Source of the DNA: Corynebacterium jeddahense
GTDB lineage: Bacteria > Actinomycetota > Actinomycetes > Mycobacteriales > Mycobacteriaceae
NCBI RefSeq assembly: GCF_028609865.1
Contig: NZ_CP063194.1
Span: forward strand, 1,302,001-1,366,000
Reading direction: 5' to 3'
Length of the DNA stretch: 64,000 nt
The notes under the pieces are model-generated. The model had not been told where the DNA came from and made no database searches. It was given only the letters and a program-made list of their open reading frames with translations. This document shows positions 35,422-43,565 of this stretch, piece after piece (position 1 is the first letter of the stretch; each line of letters begins with the position of its first letter). The translations under genes were made by a program, and so were the position numbers.

Positions 35422-35428
35422 TCGGGGA

Positions 35429-36751
35429 ATGGCCGAACCTTCTCCCGCGCACCTCTCGTCCGTCGATGCCGCCGCGTGGCCCGGCGTCGCCACGGTCCCG
35501 CAGCCCCGGGGTCTCGCCGGAGGCAGCCTGCACGTGAAGCGCGCCGAGGCAGGGTTTGCCCGCGCCTGCGCGAAGGCGGGACTCTCGCTCGACGGGCCCG
35601 AGCGCGACCTCACCGTCGAGCGCTCCGAGCTGTTCGCGCGCATCGCCGCGAGCGGCTGGGTGGGTCTCGCCGAGGGCTACATGGCGCGGGAGTGGGAGAC
35701 AGGCTCATCGCAACAGCTTGTCGACGTCCTCACGGCCCTCATCCGCGCCGACTACCGCCCGCGCGCCCCGCGGGTGGTCGCGCAGAAGCGGGCCGAGGGC
35801 GGCGAACTGCCCCCGGATCTCGTGGCGCTCTTTTCGGGCGATGGGATGAGCGCCTTCCAGGGGCACTTTGCCACCGGCGTGGCCACCACCGAACGGCTGC
35901 GGGAGAAGTCGCACACCCCAGGCGCCGGCAAGGGCGGGGAACCTGCGCACCACTTCGTCGACGCGACGAGCATCGGCGCGCCGCTCGCCTCGGACCGCCC
36001 GGATTTGGGCGACGCCCAGCGCCGCAGCGCCGAGATGCTCTTGGCGGCGGTCGGCGTGGGGCCCGGGGCGCACGTGCTGGAGTACCCGTGCCAGGGCGGC
36101 GCGCTCGCGATGCAGGCGAACGCGGCGGGTGCCACGGTGGACGCCGCAGTGCGCGACGAGCTTAGCCGCCGGGCCGTGCTCGAGCGCTTCGTCGTCGGCG
36201 GCGTGGACGCATCCATCCGCCTCGACGTTGCGGCCGGTGGCGCTGCCGAGTTCGCGCGACAGCGGGCGGGCGTCTACGACGCCGTGGTGAGCATGGAGGT
36301 CCTCGAGGCGCTGCCCGTCGCGGGGCAGGTGCGCTACCTCGAGGCGGTCGACGTGCTGCTCGCGCCGGCGGGGCGGGCTGGGCTGCAGACCGTCGTGCGC
36401 ACCGACGCGTTTTCGGCGACGGCTGATCGCGCCCTCGACTCGCTGCGCGCGTACGTCTGGCCGGGGCTGCATTACGCCGCGCCGGAGGAGCTCGCGCGGG
36501 CCGTGGACAGGTCAACGAACCTGCGCATCGTGGAGCGCACGAGCGCGCCGGAGCACCTTGGGGCGTCGCTGCGCCTACAGCGCATGGTGTTTGATTCGCA
36601 CCTGCGCGAGGCGGCGGCCGACGGCTACGACGCGGTGTTCCGGCGGCTGTGGACGTGGCAGTTCGCGTTGCGCGAGGCGCTGGCGCGCCTGGGCATGATC
36701 GACGTGAGTCAAATGGTGCTGGCGCGGAGGAGCCGGAGGGGGCGTCGTTAA
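35429..36751 (+). CDS. Cyclopropane-fatty-acid-synthase-like methyltransferase
   Basis: A 440-residue protein of the CFA synthase / mycolic-acid methyltransferase-like group by overall layout: an N-terminal region (ELFARIAASGWVGLAEGYMA), a central SAM-binding fold and a helical C-terminus (QFALREALARLGMIDVSQM). SAM motif I is degenerate (VLEYPCQGGALAMQA instead of the usual E-GCGWGG), so methyltransferase activity is uncertain. Divergent from ndh, as in related species. TAGCAT lies 7 nt before the ATG. Confidence 0.72.
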   Translation: MAEPSPAHLSSVDAAAWPGVATVPQPRGLAGGSLHVKRAEAGFARACAKAGLSLDGPERDLTVERSELFARIAASGWVGLAEGYMAREWETGSSQQLVDVLTALIRADYRPRAPRVVAQKRAEGGELPPDLVALFSGDGMSAFQGHFATGVATTERLREKSHTPGAGKGGEPAHHFVDATSIGAPLASDRPDLGDAQRRSAEMLLAAVGVGPGAHVLEYPCQGGALAMQANAAGATVDAAVRDELSRRAVLERFVVGGVDASIRLDVAAGGAAEFARQRAGVYDAVVSMEVLEALPVAGQVRYLEAVDVLLAPAGRAGLQTVVRTDAFSATADRALDSLRAYVWPGLHYAAPEELARAVDRSTNLRIVERTSAPEHLGASLRLQRMVFDSHLREAAADGYDAVFRRLWTWQFALREALARLGMIDVSQMVLARRSRRGRR

Positions 36752-36796
36752 GCAAGCGCGCCGGACGCGGGGCGGTGGCCTAGCGCGGTAGTTTAC

Positions 36797-36810
36797 ATAA
36801 TGTACATTAT
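36797..36810. promoter_or_regulatory. Perfect 14-bp palindrome ATAATGTACATTAT
   Basis: A perfect AT-rich palindrome in a 129-bp gap between two genes that converge on it (CFA-like and YceI). It has no loop or T-run, so it is not a terminator; the symmetry suits binding of a dimeric regulator. No start codon of a recognisable gene lies nearby. The rest of the gap shows nothing identifiable. Confidence 0.5.
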
Positions 36811-36880
36811 CGGACAACCTCCTGAGGTGGCGAACCACCGCCCGGTACACCGTTAAAACGTAACGTGACGGATTAAGCGG

Positions 36881-37630
36881 CTACCGCTTCTGCATGTTCA
36901 CGCGGACGTTGACTTTGCCCTCTTCGTGAATTTTCGCGGCGACGAGCTCCGGCGTCTCCACGCCGTAGTCCAAGCGGTTGATCGGAATGTCCGCGGCGAC
37001 GATGAGGCTCTTGCCGGAGCGCGCGACGTCGAACTGCTGCGAGATCTGCCGCGTCGTGCCGTGGATGGTGAGATCGCCGGTGAGCTCCACGGAGCCGACC
37101 GTGCCGTCGCCGGGCACGCCGGACACATCAGCCGGCTGCGTCACCTTGAACGTCGCCTCCGGGTACTGCGCGGTGTGCAGGATGCGCTGGCGCACGCTCT
37201 CGTCGCGCACGTCGCTGTCGGACGTGAGGTGGGTCATGTCGACGGTGATCTCGCCGGCCGTGAGCGTGCCGGACTCGATGGTCGCCCAGCCGGAGACCTC
37301 GTCTGTCGACGCGGACGTGCTGCGGCGCTCGCCCGGCAGCACCTCGTCGAAGGTGAAGCCAGCCGAGGTCGCGTTGCGTTCTGGGCGCCGCGAGACCTCC
37401 CAGTCGCCGTCGATGTCCGTGCCGGCGGCCGAGACGTGCCCGCGGTCGATGCCCTCCGTCTTCACGCCGTGACTGAACAACAGCGTACGCACCAGCGGCA
37501 CCGCGGCGATCACCACCGCGATGACGATAAAGATGGACACTGCGACGATGAGCAGTGTGCGCTTGCGCGATTGTGCTTGTCGTTGCGTCTGGGATGCTGT
37601 GATGTCTCGAGCGGGTTCTCGGTCTTCCAC
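36881..37630 (-). CDS. YceI-family lipid-binding-like protein, membrane anchored
   Basis: A 249-residue protein with a charged N-terminus, one transmembrane segment (LLIVAVSIFIVIAVVIAAV, near 28-48) and an extracytoplasmic YceI lipocalin-like domain (GDWEVSRRPE, VDMTHLTSDSDVRDESVRQR, LTGDLTIHGTTRQISQ). YceI proteins bind isoprenoid-like lipids; the ligand here is unknown. The zinc-ribbon gene lies 7 nt upstream on the same strand. Confidence 0.82.
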   Translation of the reverse strand: MEDREPARDITASQTQRQAQSRKRTLLIVAVSIFIVIAVVIAAVPLVRTLLFSHGVKTEGIDRGHVSAAGTDIDGDWEVSRRPERNATSAGFTFDEVLPGERRSTSASTDEVSGWATIESGTLTAGEITVDMTHLTSDSDVRDESVRQRILHTAQYPEATFKVTQPADVSGVPGDGTVGSVELTGDLTIHGTTRQISQQFDVARSGKSLIVAADIPINRLDYGVETPELVAAKIHEEGKVNVRVNMQKR

Positions 37631-37637
37631 GTGCGGC

Positions 37638-37982
37638 TTACCTCAACTTCTCTAATTGTTTGGCTAAGCCTACTAAATCGTCACACAGCGCCCCCAATTC
37701 TCGGGGCGACGCCCCCTCGGCGCTCGCGGTGCGCACGTCCTCAGCGGCGCAGCGCAGCGCGTAGAGCCTGTCGCGGATCTCCTCGACCCTGCTGCGGCTC
37801 AAAATCAGCGCGTCCTCGTCCACCGTGGTGCCTGCCAGCATGGTTCGCTGCTCGTAGGCCCGCTGCTTGCAGGACGCGCCGCAGTACTTACGCTTGCGGC
37901 CGCGGCCAGTGTTCACCGGGATCTCTTTGCCGCACCACGCACACGTCGGAGTCTCACCGCGTTGGGCGCGCTGGTTTTCCAT
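37638..37982 (-). CDS. Small zinc-ribbon-like conserved protein
   Basis: A 114-residue protein with a likely zinc site in its first 40 residues: CAWCGKEIP followed by RKRKYCGASCKQRAYEQR (CxxC ... CxxxC) on a basic background. The C-terminal half is helical and Ala/Leu/Arg-rich. The layout resembles small DNA-binding zinc-ribbon proteins of actinobacteria, but no function is known. ATG 37982 begins the conserved part (MENQRAQRGETP); upstream in-frame codons are possible but not supported by a ribosome site. Confidence 0.65.
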   Translation of the reverse strand: MENQRAQRGETPTCAWCGKEIPVNTGRGRKRKYCGASCKQRAYEQRTMLAGTTVDEDALILSRSRVEEIRDRLYALRCAAEDVRTASAEGASPRELGALCDDLVGLAKQLEKLR

Positions 37983-38026
37983 CACAGTCACCCACTCTAT
38001 TACACGTGTCCGGCCCGGTGCGTACC

Positions 38027-38059
38027 GGGGAACAATGCAATGGTGCGCGCCGTTATACT
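38027..38059 (+). promoter_or_regulatory. rbpA promoter with SigH/SigR-like and -10 elements
   Basis: GGGGAAC (38027-38033), an 18-nt spacer, then GTTAT (38052-38056) matches the GGAAC/T-N18-GTT layout of group IV sigma factors SigR/SigH. TATACT (38054-38059) overlaps and fits a housekeeping -10. Both elements lie about 50-80 nt before the rbpA ATG. Confidence 0.5.
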
Positions 38060-38109
38060 GGAGCGACTGTTGACGCACGGGTTTGACAACGAAAAGGATG
38101 GTGACAGTC

Positions 38110-38487
38110 ATGGCGGATCGAGTGCTGCGCGGAAGCCGCATGGGCGCGGTGAGCTACGAGACGGACCGCGACCACGACCTCGCGCCGCGCCGGATGGCGA
38201 AGTACCGCACCCCCAACGGTGAGGTGTTCGAGGTGCCGTTCGCCGACGAGGCTGAGATTCCTGAAGAGTGGATGTGCAAGAACGGCCAGGTTGGCACGTT
38301 GATGGAGGGCGAAGGCGTCGAGTCGAAGCCCGCGAAGCCGCCGCGGACCCACTGGGACATGCTGCGCGAGCGCCGCTCCATCGAGGAGCTCGACGTGCTG
38401 CTCGAGGAGCGCCTGGAGCAGCTGCGCAAGCGCCGCCGCACCGCGGCCCGCATTGCGAAGGAGCAGCAGCAGGCCAACGAGAGCTAG
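38110..38487 (+). CDS. rbpA: RNA polymerase-binding protein RbpA
   Basis: A 125-residue RbpA, an actinobacterial factor that binds sigma and the RNA polymerase core and stabilises the open complex. The N-terminal tail (MADRVLRGSRMGAVSYETDR), the core (YRTPNGEVFEVPFADEAEIP, EWMCKNGQVG), the basic linker (KPPRTHWDMLRERRS) and the sigma-interaction helix (IEELDVLLEERLEQLRKRR) are all intact. ATG 38110 gives the family N-terminus; AAGGA lies about 12 nt upstream, so ATG 38098 or GTG 38101 are possible alternatives. Confidence 0.92.
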   Translation: MADRVLRGSRMGAVSYETDRDHDLAPRRMAKYRTPNGEVFEVPFADEAEIPEEWMCKNGQVGTLMEGEGVESKPAKPPRTHWDMLRERRSIEELDVLLEERLEQLRKRRRTAARIAKEQQQANES

Positions 38488-38519
38488 CCACCCGCAGCTC
38501 CCCCAGCAACAACGACGAC

Positions 38520-38560
38520 GCGCCCGCGCCACCCCCCCTCGGTGGCGGCGGGCGCTTTCG
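38520..38560. terminator. Hairpin terminator between rbpA and ppm1
   Basis: GCGCCCGCGCCACC and GGTGGCGGCGGGCGC form a long GC-rich stem with a CCCCCTC loop, followed by TTTCG. It lies 33 nt after the rbpA stop and 10 nt from the convergent ppm1 stop, so it may serve both. Confidence 0.7.
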
Positions 38561-38569
38561 CGTACGCCG

Positions 38570-39559
38570 CTATTTCTTCGAGTCGAGCCCCAGGGCGTGC
38601 AGCGCCTGGCGGATCGTCTCCGCGCCGAGGTTGATCGCGTCGTTGGTGCGACGGGCGGCGCGGGTGCGCAGCGAGCCGAGCTGCAGGCCCTCGACCTCGT
38701 GCTTCACCACGGGCACGAACTCGCTGATCGCGTTGACCACCTGCTCGGGCGCGCCCTCGATACGCTTGCCCAGGCCGGAGAGCTTCGACTGCTCGGCGGC
38801 GTGGACGATCTGGCGGCCGGTCTCGGTGGACAGGTCCTTCACAACGGTCGCCTTGTCCTGCACGCCCCACTTCGTCACCTCGGCGAGCGAGGCGGCGGCG
38901 AAGCTCGCGTCGAGCTTGGACTCGCCGAGCTTGCGGTCCTCGAACGTGACGGGCACCTCGCGCACGTCGAAGCCGAGCTGCTCCGCCTTGTGCGCGACTT
39001 CCACCTGGAAGATGTAGCCCTTGCCGGACAGCGCATCGAAGTCGAGCGCCTCGAGTGTCTCGCGCTTGAAGGCGCGGTAGCCGGCGGTCATGTCTTTCAC
39101 GTCGCCGCCGAGCGCGAGCGCGATGTACTCGTTGCCCAGCTTGGACAGCAGGTAGCGGTTCTTCGGCCAGTTCTTCACCTCGCCGCCGTCGATGTAGCGC
39201 GACCCGATGACCAGGTCGGCGCCGTCGTCGATCGCGCCGAGCAGGCGGCCGAGCTCCTCGGGCGCGTGCGAGCCGTCGGCGTCCATCTGCACGAACACCT
39301 GGTAGTCGCGCTCGAGGCCCCAGCGGAAGCCGTCGCGGTACGCGGCGAGCAGGCCCTCCTTGCCAGCGCGGTGCAGGACGTTGACCTCGTCGTGCTCGGC
39401 GGCCAGCTCGTCGGCCTTCGCGCCCGTGCCGTCCGGCGAGTTGTCATCGACGACGAGGACGTCAACGCCGTCCTGCGCGGCCAGCACGCGGCCGACGATG
39501 AGCGGGAGGTTCTCCACCTCGTTGTAGGTCGGGATGATCACCAGGGTGTCGTTGGCCAC
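38570..39559 (-). CDS. ppm1: Polyprenol monophosphomannose synthase with C-terminal extension
   Basis: A 329-residue GT2 glycosyltransferase making polyprenyl-phosphomannose for lipomannan and protein mannosylation. The GT-A core shows VIIPTYNEVENLP, VLVVDDNSPDGTG and the metal-binding FVQMDADGSHAPEE. The core ends near residue 235; about 95 residues follow that are amphipathic and Ala/Glu-rich with no membrane helix, which is longer than usual. GTG 39559 follows AGGAG. Lnt lies directly upstream; in mycobacteria the two activities are fused, in corynebacteria they are separate. Confidence 0.9.
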   Translation of the reverse strand: MANDTLVIIPTYNEVENLPLIVGRVLAAQDGVDVLVVDDNSPDGTGAKADELAAEHDEVNVLHRAGKEGLLAAYRDGFRWGLERDYQVFVQMDADGSHAPEELGRLLGAIDDGADLVIGSRYIDGGEVKNWPKNRYLLSKLGNEYIALALGGDVKDMTAGYRAFKRETLEALDFDALSGKGYIFQVEVAHKAEQLGFDVREVPVTFEDRKLGESKLDASFAAASLAEVTKWGVQDKATVVKDLSTETGRQIVHAAEQSKLSGLGKRIEGAPEQVVNAISEFVPVVKHEVEGLQLGSLRTRAARRTNDAINLGAETIRQALHALGLDSKK

Positions 39560-39589
39560 GGTGCTGTGTCTCCTCGGGGGTAGTGCTGC

Positions 39590-41146
39590 TTACTCAGTTC
39601 CCTCAGGAGCATACCCCCGCGCGCGCCGGCGCGATGCGACGGTCGCGGCGGCCATGAGCGCTGCGCCGAGGGCGACCAGCATCCATTCCAGCACCCCGCC
39701 GAAGCGCACGGCCGGCGTCTCGTCGTCGCGAAGCGGCAGCGTGTCCACGAGGTGTGCCGGCGTGAAGATCTTGGTCTGCTGGGACACCGAGCCGTCGGGC
39801 CGTACGATCGCCGACACGCCCGACGTGGCGGCCACGACCACCGCGCGGTCGTTCTCGATGGCGCGCATCCGGCTCATCGCGAGTTGCTGGTAGGTCATAT
39901 CCGTGAACCCGAACGTGGCGTTATTTGTCGGCGTGGCCAGGATCTGCGCCCCGTTGCGCACGGCCCGCCGGTACGCGTCGTCCTCGGCGACCTCGTAGCA
40001 CGTTGCCACGCCGACGGGGATGTTACCCATCCGCACCACGCCGTCGCCGTCGCCGGGCTTGAAGTCCCCCGCCAGGTCGACGAGGTCCGAGAACTTCCGG
40101 AAGAAGCTGCGCATGGGCATGTACTCGCCAAACGGCTGCAGGTAGCGCTTGTAGTGGTAGTCCCCCGCCCCCGTCTTCGGGTCGAAGACGACCATCGTGT
40201 TGCGCGCGCCAACGTCGTCGCGCGTGAGGGTGCCAACGAGCAGTGGCGTATCGACGGCGCGCAGCGCCACACCCACGAGCGACGCCGCCTCCGTGTCCGC
40301 GAACGGGTTGACGTCGGAGGCGTTTTCCGGCCAGACCACCATGTCGAGGTGCGTGCCGGACGCACGGACGTCCTCGGCGAGGCGCAGCGTCTCGTTGACG
40401 TGGTTCGAGAGCACGGCGCGGCGCTGCGCGTTGAAGTCGAGGCCCATGCGTGGCACGTTGCCCTGCACGGCGGCCACCGTCGCCTCCCCCACGGTCGATC
40501 CGTCCCGGTCGACGCCGAGCCCCGCCGCGGCGCCGAGGGCCAGCGGGACGATGACGGCGAGGGCGCCGGCTGGGCGCGTGCGCGCGTCGATAAGCGATGC
40601 GAGTCCGGTACCCACGAGCACCGCGGCGAGGGTGACCAGCGCGGGGCCGCCCCACGCGGCGAGCGCGGCGAGCGGGCCGTCGATCTGGCCCCACGCGAGG
40701 CGCACCCAGCTAAAACCGCCGAACGGCACCGAGGAGCGGACGAACTCGACTGCGAGGTACACCGGCGCGAACGCGGCGAAGCCGTAGCACCACCGCGCGA
40801 CGAGCACCCCGAACGCGCCTGTGGCCAGGGCGTAGACGGCCATGGACACCGCGAGCGCGACGTACGGCATCGCGCCGACGAACTCGCCGACCCACGGCAG
40901 CAGGAAGAGGTAGCAAAACAGCCCGTGGGTGAACCCGACGAGCGCCCCGAACCGCACGGAGGGCCGCTCCTGCGCCTCGCCAGCCATCCCGACGCGCGCC
41001 GTCACCGCCCGTGGCCACGGCACGAGGGTGAGCCAAAACAGCGCGATGCCGGCGAGGGCGGACCACCAGAAGCCGTGCGGCTCGTAGGACAGGTAGACCA
41101 GCCAGCCGGAAATCGCGGCGAGGCCGAGACGCAGGAAAGCTGGCAC
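39590..41146 (-). CDS. lnt: Apolipoprotein N-acyltransferase
   Basis: A 518-residue Lnt: about seven N-terminal membrane helices (about 1-210) followed by an extracytoplasmic nitrilase domain. Catalytic Glu is in MVVWPENASDV, Lys in YHYKRYLQPFGEY and Cys in VATCYEVAEDD. It N-acylates mature lipoproteins and interacts with Ppm1 in corynebacteria. Its ATG directly abuts the fxsA stop (41147), so fxsA-lnt-ppm1 is probably one operon. Confidence 0.9.
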   Translation of the reverse strand: MPAFLRLGLAAISGWLVYLSYEPHGFWWSALAGIALFWLTLVPWPRAVTARVGMAGEAQERPSVRFGALVGFTHGLFCYLFLLPWVGEFVGAMPYVALAVSMAVYALATGAFGVLVARWCYGFAAFAPVYLAVEFVRSSVPFGGFSWVRLAWGQIDGPLAALAAWGGPALVTLAAVLVGTGLASLIDARTRPAGALAVIVPLALGAAAGLGVDRDGSTVGEATVAAVQGNVPRMGLDFNAQRRAVLSNHVNETLRLAEDVRASGTHLDMVVWPENASDVNPFADTEAASLVGVALRAVDTPLLVGTLTRDDVGARNTMVVFDPKTGAGDYHYKRYLQPFGEYMPMRSFFRKFSDLVDLAGDFKPGDGDGVVRMGNIPVGVATCYEVAEDDAYRRAVRNGAQILATPTNNATFGFTDMTYQQLAMSRMRAIENDRAVVVAATSGVSAIVRPDGSVSQQTKIFTPAHLVDTLPLRDDETPAVRFGGVLEWMLVALGAALMAAATVASRRRARGYAPEGTE

Positions 41147-41671
41147 CTAGCGCTCTCCCCCGCCGTCCATCCGGTACCACTGTTCGAGCTCCTCGGCGTC
41201 GATGACCTCGTGACGCTCTGCGCTCGTCGAGCCCGCGCCGCCGGCGGGGCGGGCCGGGTCCGCGAAGCTGCCGTAGGAGGTGGTCTGCTGCCCGAGCGGC
41301 GTCGCCGCGTACACGGCGGCGCCGAGGTCTTCCACCCGGGCGCGCACGCGCGAGGTCATGGTGCGGCGCACGATAGCGCGCGTCGGGGCGAACACGAGCG
41401 GCAGGCCGAGCAGCGAGGTGACAAAGCCCGGCACGACGCTGAGCGCCCAGCCGGCGATGAGCAGCGCGGAATCCCCCGCCAGCTGCCCGACGCTCGTACG
41501 TCCGTCCACGGCGTCGAACAGGGCCTTGCGCAGCTCGTTCGTGGAAATCGCCCCGCCGAGGATCATGAGCAGGATGGCCGCGAGCAGCGCCCAGCCCACC
41601 CCGATGAGCTTGGCCACGAGGAAGAAGGCCAGCGCTTCGACGACAACGTAGGCGAGAAAGAAAATCGGCAT
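41147..41671 (-). CDS. fxsA: FxsA-family membrane protein
   Basis: A 174-residue FxsA-type protein with three to four membrane helices (FFLAYVVVEALAFFLVAKLI, GWALLAAILLMILGGAIS, LLIAGWALSVVPGFVTSLLG) and a cytoplasmic C-terminal tail. In E. coli FxsA suppresses phage F exclusion; the general role is unknown. It directly precedes lnt. TACCCT on the - strand lies 6 nt before ATG 41671. Confidence 0.83.
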   Translation of the reverse strand: MPIFFLAYVVVEALAFFLVAKLIGVGWALLAAILLMILGGAISTNELRKALFDAVDGRTSVGQLAGDSALLIAGWALSVVPGFVTSLLGLPLVFAPTRAIVRRTMTSRVRARVEDLGAAVYAATPLGQQTTSYGSFADPARPAGGAGSTSAERHEVIDAEELEQWYRMDGGGER

Positions 41672-41677
41672 GGCACG

Positions 41678-41683
41678 AGGGTA
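41678..41683 (-). promoter_or_regulatory. Putative -10 element, leaderless fxsA
   Basis: TACCCT on the - strand ends 6 nt before the fxsA ATG; no ribosome site is present. It would drive fxsA-lnt-ppm1. Confidence 0.35.
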
Positions 41684-41697
41684 CCCGGGCACGCCCG

Positions 41698-42444
41698 CTA
41701 TCTCGGCATCCGCCGCCAGATTGGGCGCGGCACGATCCGCATGACCGCCGCGAGTGCGGCGAGGCGGCGCGGGATCCACACCGTCGCGCTTCTCCCCTTG
41801 CCCGCGGCGGCGACAACGGCGTCCGCGACCACGTCCGGCGTCACCGACATCACCGCCGGCTTCATCCCCTCCGTCATGGACCCGATGACGAAACCGGGGC
41901 GGGCGAGGATGAGGTGCAGCGACGTGCCGTGGAGCCGGTCCATGAGCCCCTGGCAGAACGCGTCGAGGCCGGCCTTCGTCGAGCCGTAGACGTAGTTCGC
42001 GCGCCGCGGCCGCCACCCGGCGATGGAGGAAAACGCGTAGATCTCGCCGCGCTCCATCTCGTCCGCGAGGACGGTGAGCATGGAGACCTGCGCGAGGTAG
42101 TCGACGGCAGCGATACGCGCCGCCTCACGCTCGTCGCGCTCCGCGAGCGCCTGGTCGCCGAGGATGCCGAACGCGACGATCGCCGTGGTCACCTCGCCCG
42201 CCTCGCGCACGACGCGGCGGTGCGACTCCAGATCAGTCGCGTCAAAGTCCACCGCGCGCACGCCCGCGGCCCCGGCGTCGAGCAGCCGCTTCTCGACGTC
42301 CCCCAGGCCCGCCCCGCCCCTGGCCGCGAGCACGACCTCCCGGCCGGCGCACACGCGGGCAGTCACCTCGCCGCCGATGTCGCTGCGCGCGCCGAGGAGC
42401 AGGACAGTACCAGGGCGCGCCGCCGCTGCGGCCGCGCTACGCAC
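41698..42444 (-). CDS. Short-chain dehydrogenase/reductase, DprE2-like
   Basis: A 248-residue SDR. The NAD(P) motif is LLLGARSDIGGEV, the active-site pair is Tyr/Lys in YVYGSTKAGLDAF, and Ser is in IYAFSSIAGWRP. It resembles the DprE2-type reductases that complete decaprenylphosphoryl-arabinose synthesis, but there is no DprE1 partner nearby, so another substrate is equally likely. Its start overlaps the end of the M24 peptidase gene by 8 bp, so the two are coupled. Confidence 0.75.
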   Translation of the reverse strand: MRSAAAAAARPGTVLLLGARSDIGGEVTARVCAGREVVLAARGGAGLGDVEKRLLDAGAAGVRAVDFDATDLESHRRVVREAGEVTTAIVAFGILGDQALAERDEREAARIAAVDYLAQVSMLTVLADEMERGEIYAFSSIAGWRPRRANYVYGSTKAGLDAFCQGLMDRLHGTSLHLILARPGFVIGSMTEGMKPAVMSVTPDVVADAVVAAAGKGRSATVWIPRRLAALAAVMRIVPRPIWRRMPR

Positions 42445-43543
42445 GCGCCTCTCCCAGCCCGTGGCCCGTGGTGTTGAGGTGCTCGACGCCGCCCTCGGTG
42501 AGCACGACGATGTCCTCGATGCGCGCGCCCCATTTGCCCGGCACGTAGATGCCCGGCTCGATGGAAAACGCCATGCCTTCGCGCAGGACGGTGTCGCTGC
42601 CGGCGATGATGAACGGCTGCTCGTGGCCGGCTAGGCCGATGCCGTGGCCGAGGCGGTGCGTGAAGCACTCGCCGTAGCCGGCCTCCGCGATGACGTCGCG
42701 CGCCGCGGCGTCGAGCTCGCCTGCCGTGATGCCCGGCCGCGCCGCAGCGCACGCGGCGTCGAAGGCACGCTCGAGCACGGCGTACGCCTCGCGGAACTCG
42801 GCCGGGGCGGCGTCGGCGCCGCCGACGACGTGGGTGCGCGTGCAGTCGGACTGGTAGCCCGAGGCGAGCGCGCCGCCGAGGTCCACCACGACCGGGTCGC
42901 CCGCCGCGAGGACGCGGTCGGAGAAGTCGTGGTGCGGGTTGGCGCCGTTCGGGCCGGAGCCGACGATGACGAATTCGACGCGTTCGTGCTCCTCGAGGAT
43001 TATCGCCTCGAGCTGCGCCGCCACCTCGCGCTCGGTGGTCCCAGGCACGAGGAGCGCGGCCGCGCGCTCGTGCACCCGGTCGATCGCCGCGCCCGCCGCG
43101 GCGAGCTGCTCGACCTCGAGCGGGTCTTTCACCATGAACAGCTCCGCCACCGCGTCGGAGGCGAGGACGGTGTCCGCCACGCGCGCCTGGAGCGCGAATA
43201 CGTGGTCCGCCGTGAGCGACGAGCCCAGCCCCACCTCGCCCCCGCCGAGCACCTCGGCGACGAGCTCGTACGGGTCTTCGCCGTCGCGCCAGCCGACCAC
43301 CTCGACGTCGTCCGCGCCGCCGAGCCCGAGCGAGCCGATGTCCGTCAGCGGGGCGACCACCCGCAGCCCGTCCGGCGCGACCACGAGCGCGGTGAGGCGC
43401 TCGTGCGAGGAAGCGAACGATCCGGTGAGGAAGGCGAACTCCGCGCCGGTGCCGATCACCAGCCCGCCCATCGCCCGGTCGTTCACCAGCTCGACGGCGC
43501 TGGCCCGCCGCGCCCGGTACACGCTTGCATCAAAGACACTCAT
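42437..43543 (-). CDS. M24-family aminopeptidase (Xaa-Pro type)
   Basis: A 368-residue pita-bread metallopeptidase. An N-terminal creatinase-like domain (about 1-135) precedes the catalytic domain with metal ligands in VVDLGGALASGYQSDCTRTH (two Asp), FTHRLGHGIGLAGHE (His) and FSIEPGIYVPGKWGARIED (two Glu). Likely cleaves Xaa-Pro dipeptides or N-terminal Xaa-Pro bonds in the cytoplasm. A TAGCAT hexamer lies 6 nt before the ATG. Confidence 0.87.
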   Translation of the reverse strand: MSVFDASVYRARRASAVELVNDRAMGGLVIGTGAEFAFLTGSFASSHERLTALVVAPDGLRVVAPLTDIGSLGLGGADDVEVVGWRDGEDPYELVAEVLGGGEVGLGSSLTADHVFALQARVADTVLASDAVAELFMVKDPLEVEQLAAAGAAIDRVHERAAALLVPGTTEREVAAQLEAIILEEHERVEFVIVGSGPNGANPHHDFSDRVLAAGDPVVVDLGGALASGYQSDCTRTHVVGGADAAPAEFREAYAVLERAFDAACAAARPGITAGELDAAARDVIAEAGYGECFTHRLGHGIGLAGHEQPFIIAGSDTVLREGMAFSIEPGIYVPGKWGARIEDIVVLTEGGVEHLNTTGHGLGEARA

Positions 43544-43549
43544 GCGGCC

Positions 43550-43555
43550 ATGCTA
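43550..43555 (-). promoter_or_regulatory. Putative -10 element, leaderless M24 peptidase
   Basis: TAGCAT on the - strand ends 6 nt before the peptidase ATG. The divergent protease gene starts only 23 bp away, so its own promoter must overlap. Confidence 0.4.
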
Positions 43556-43565
43556 GAGCGCTACC

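Noticed and set aside
36797..36810. Bidirectional terminator for the convergent genes
   Set aside because: The palindrome has no loop and no T-run and would form only a weak AT-rich hairpin.
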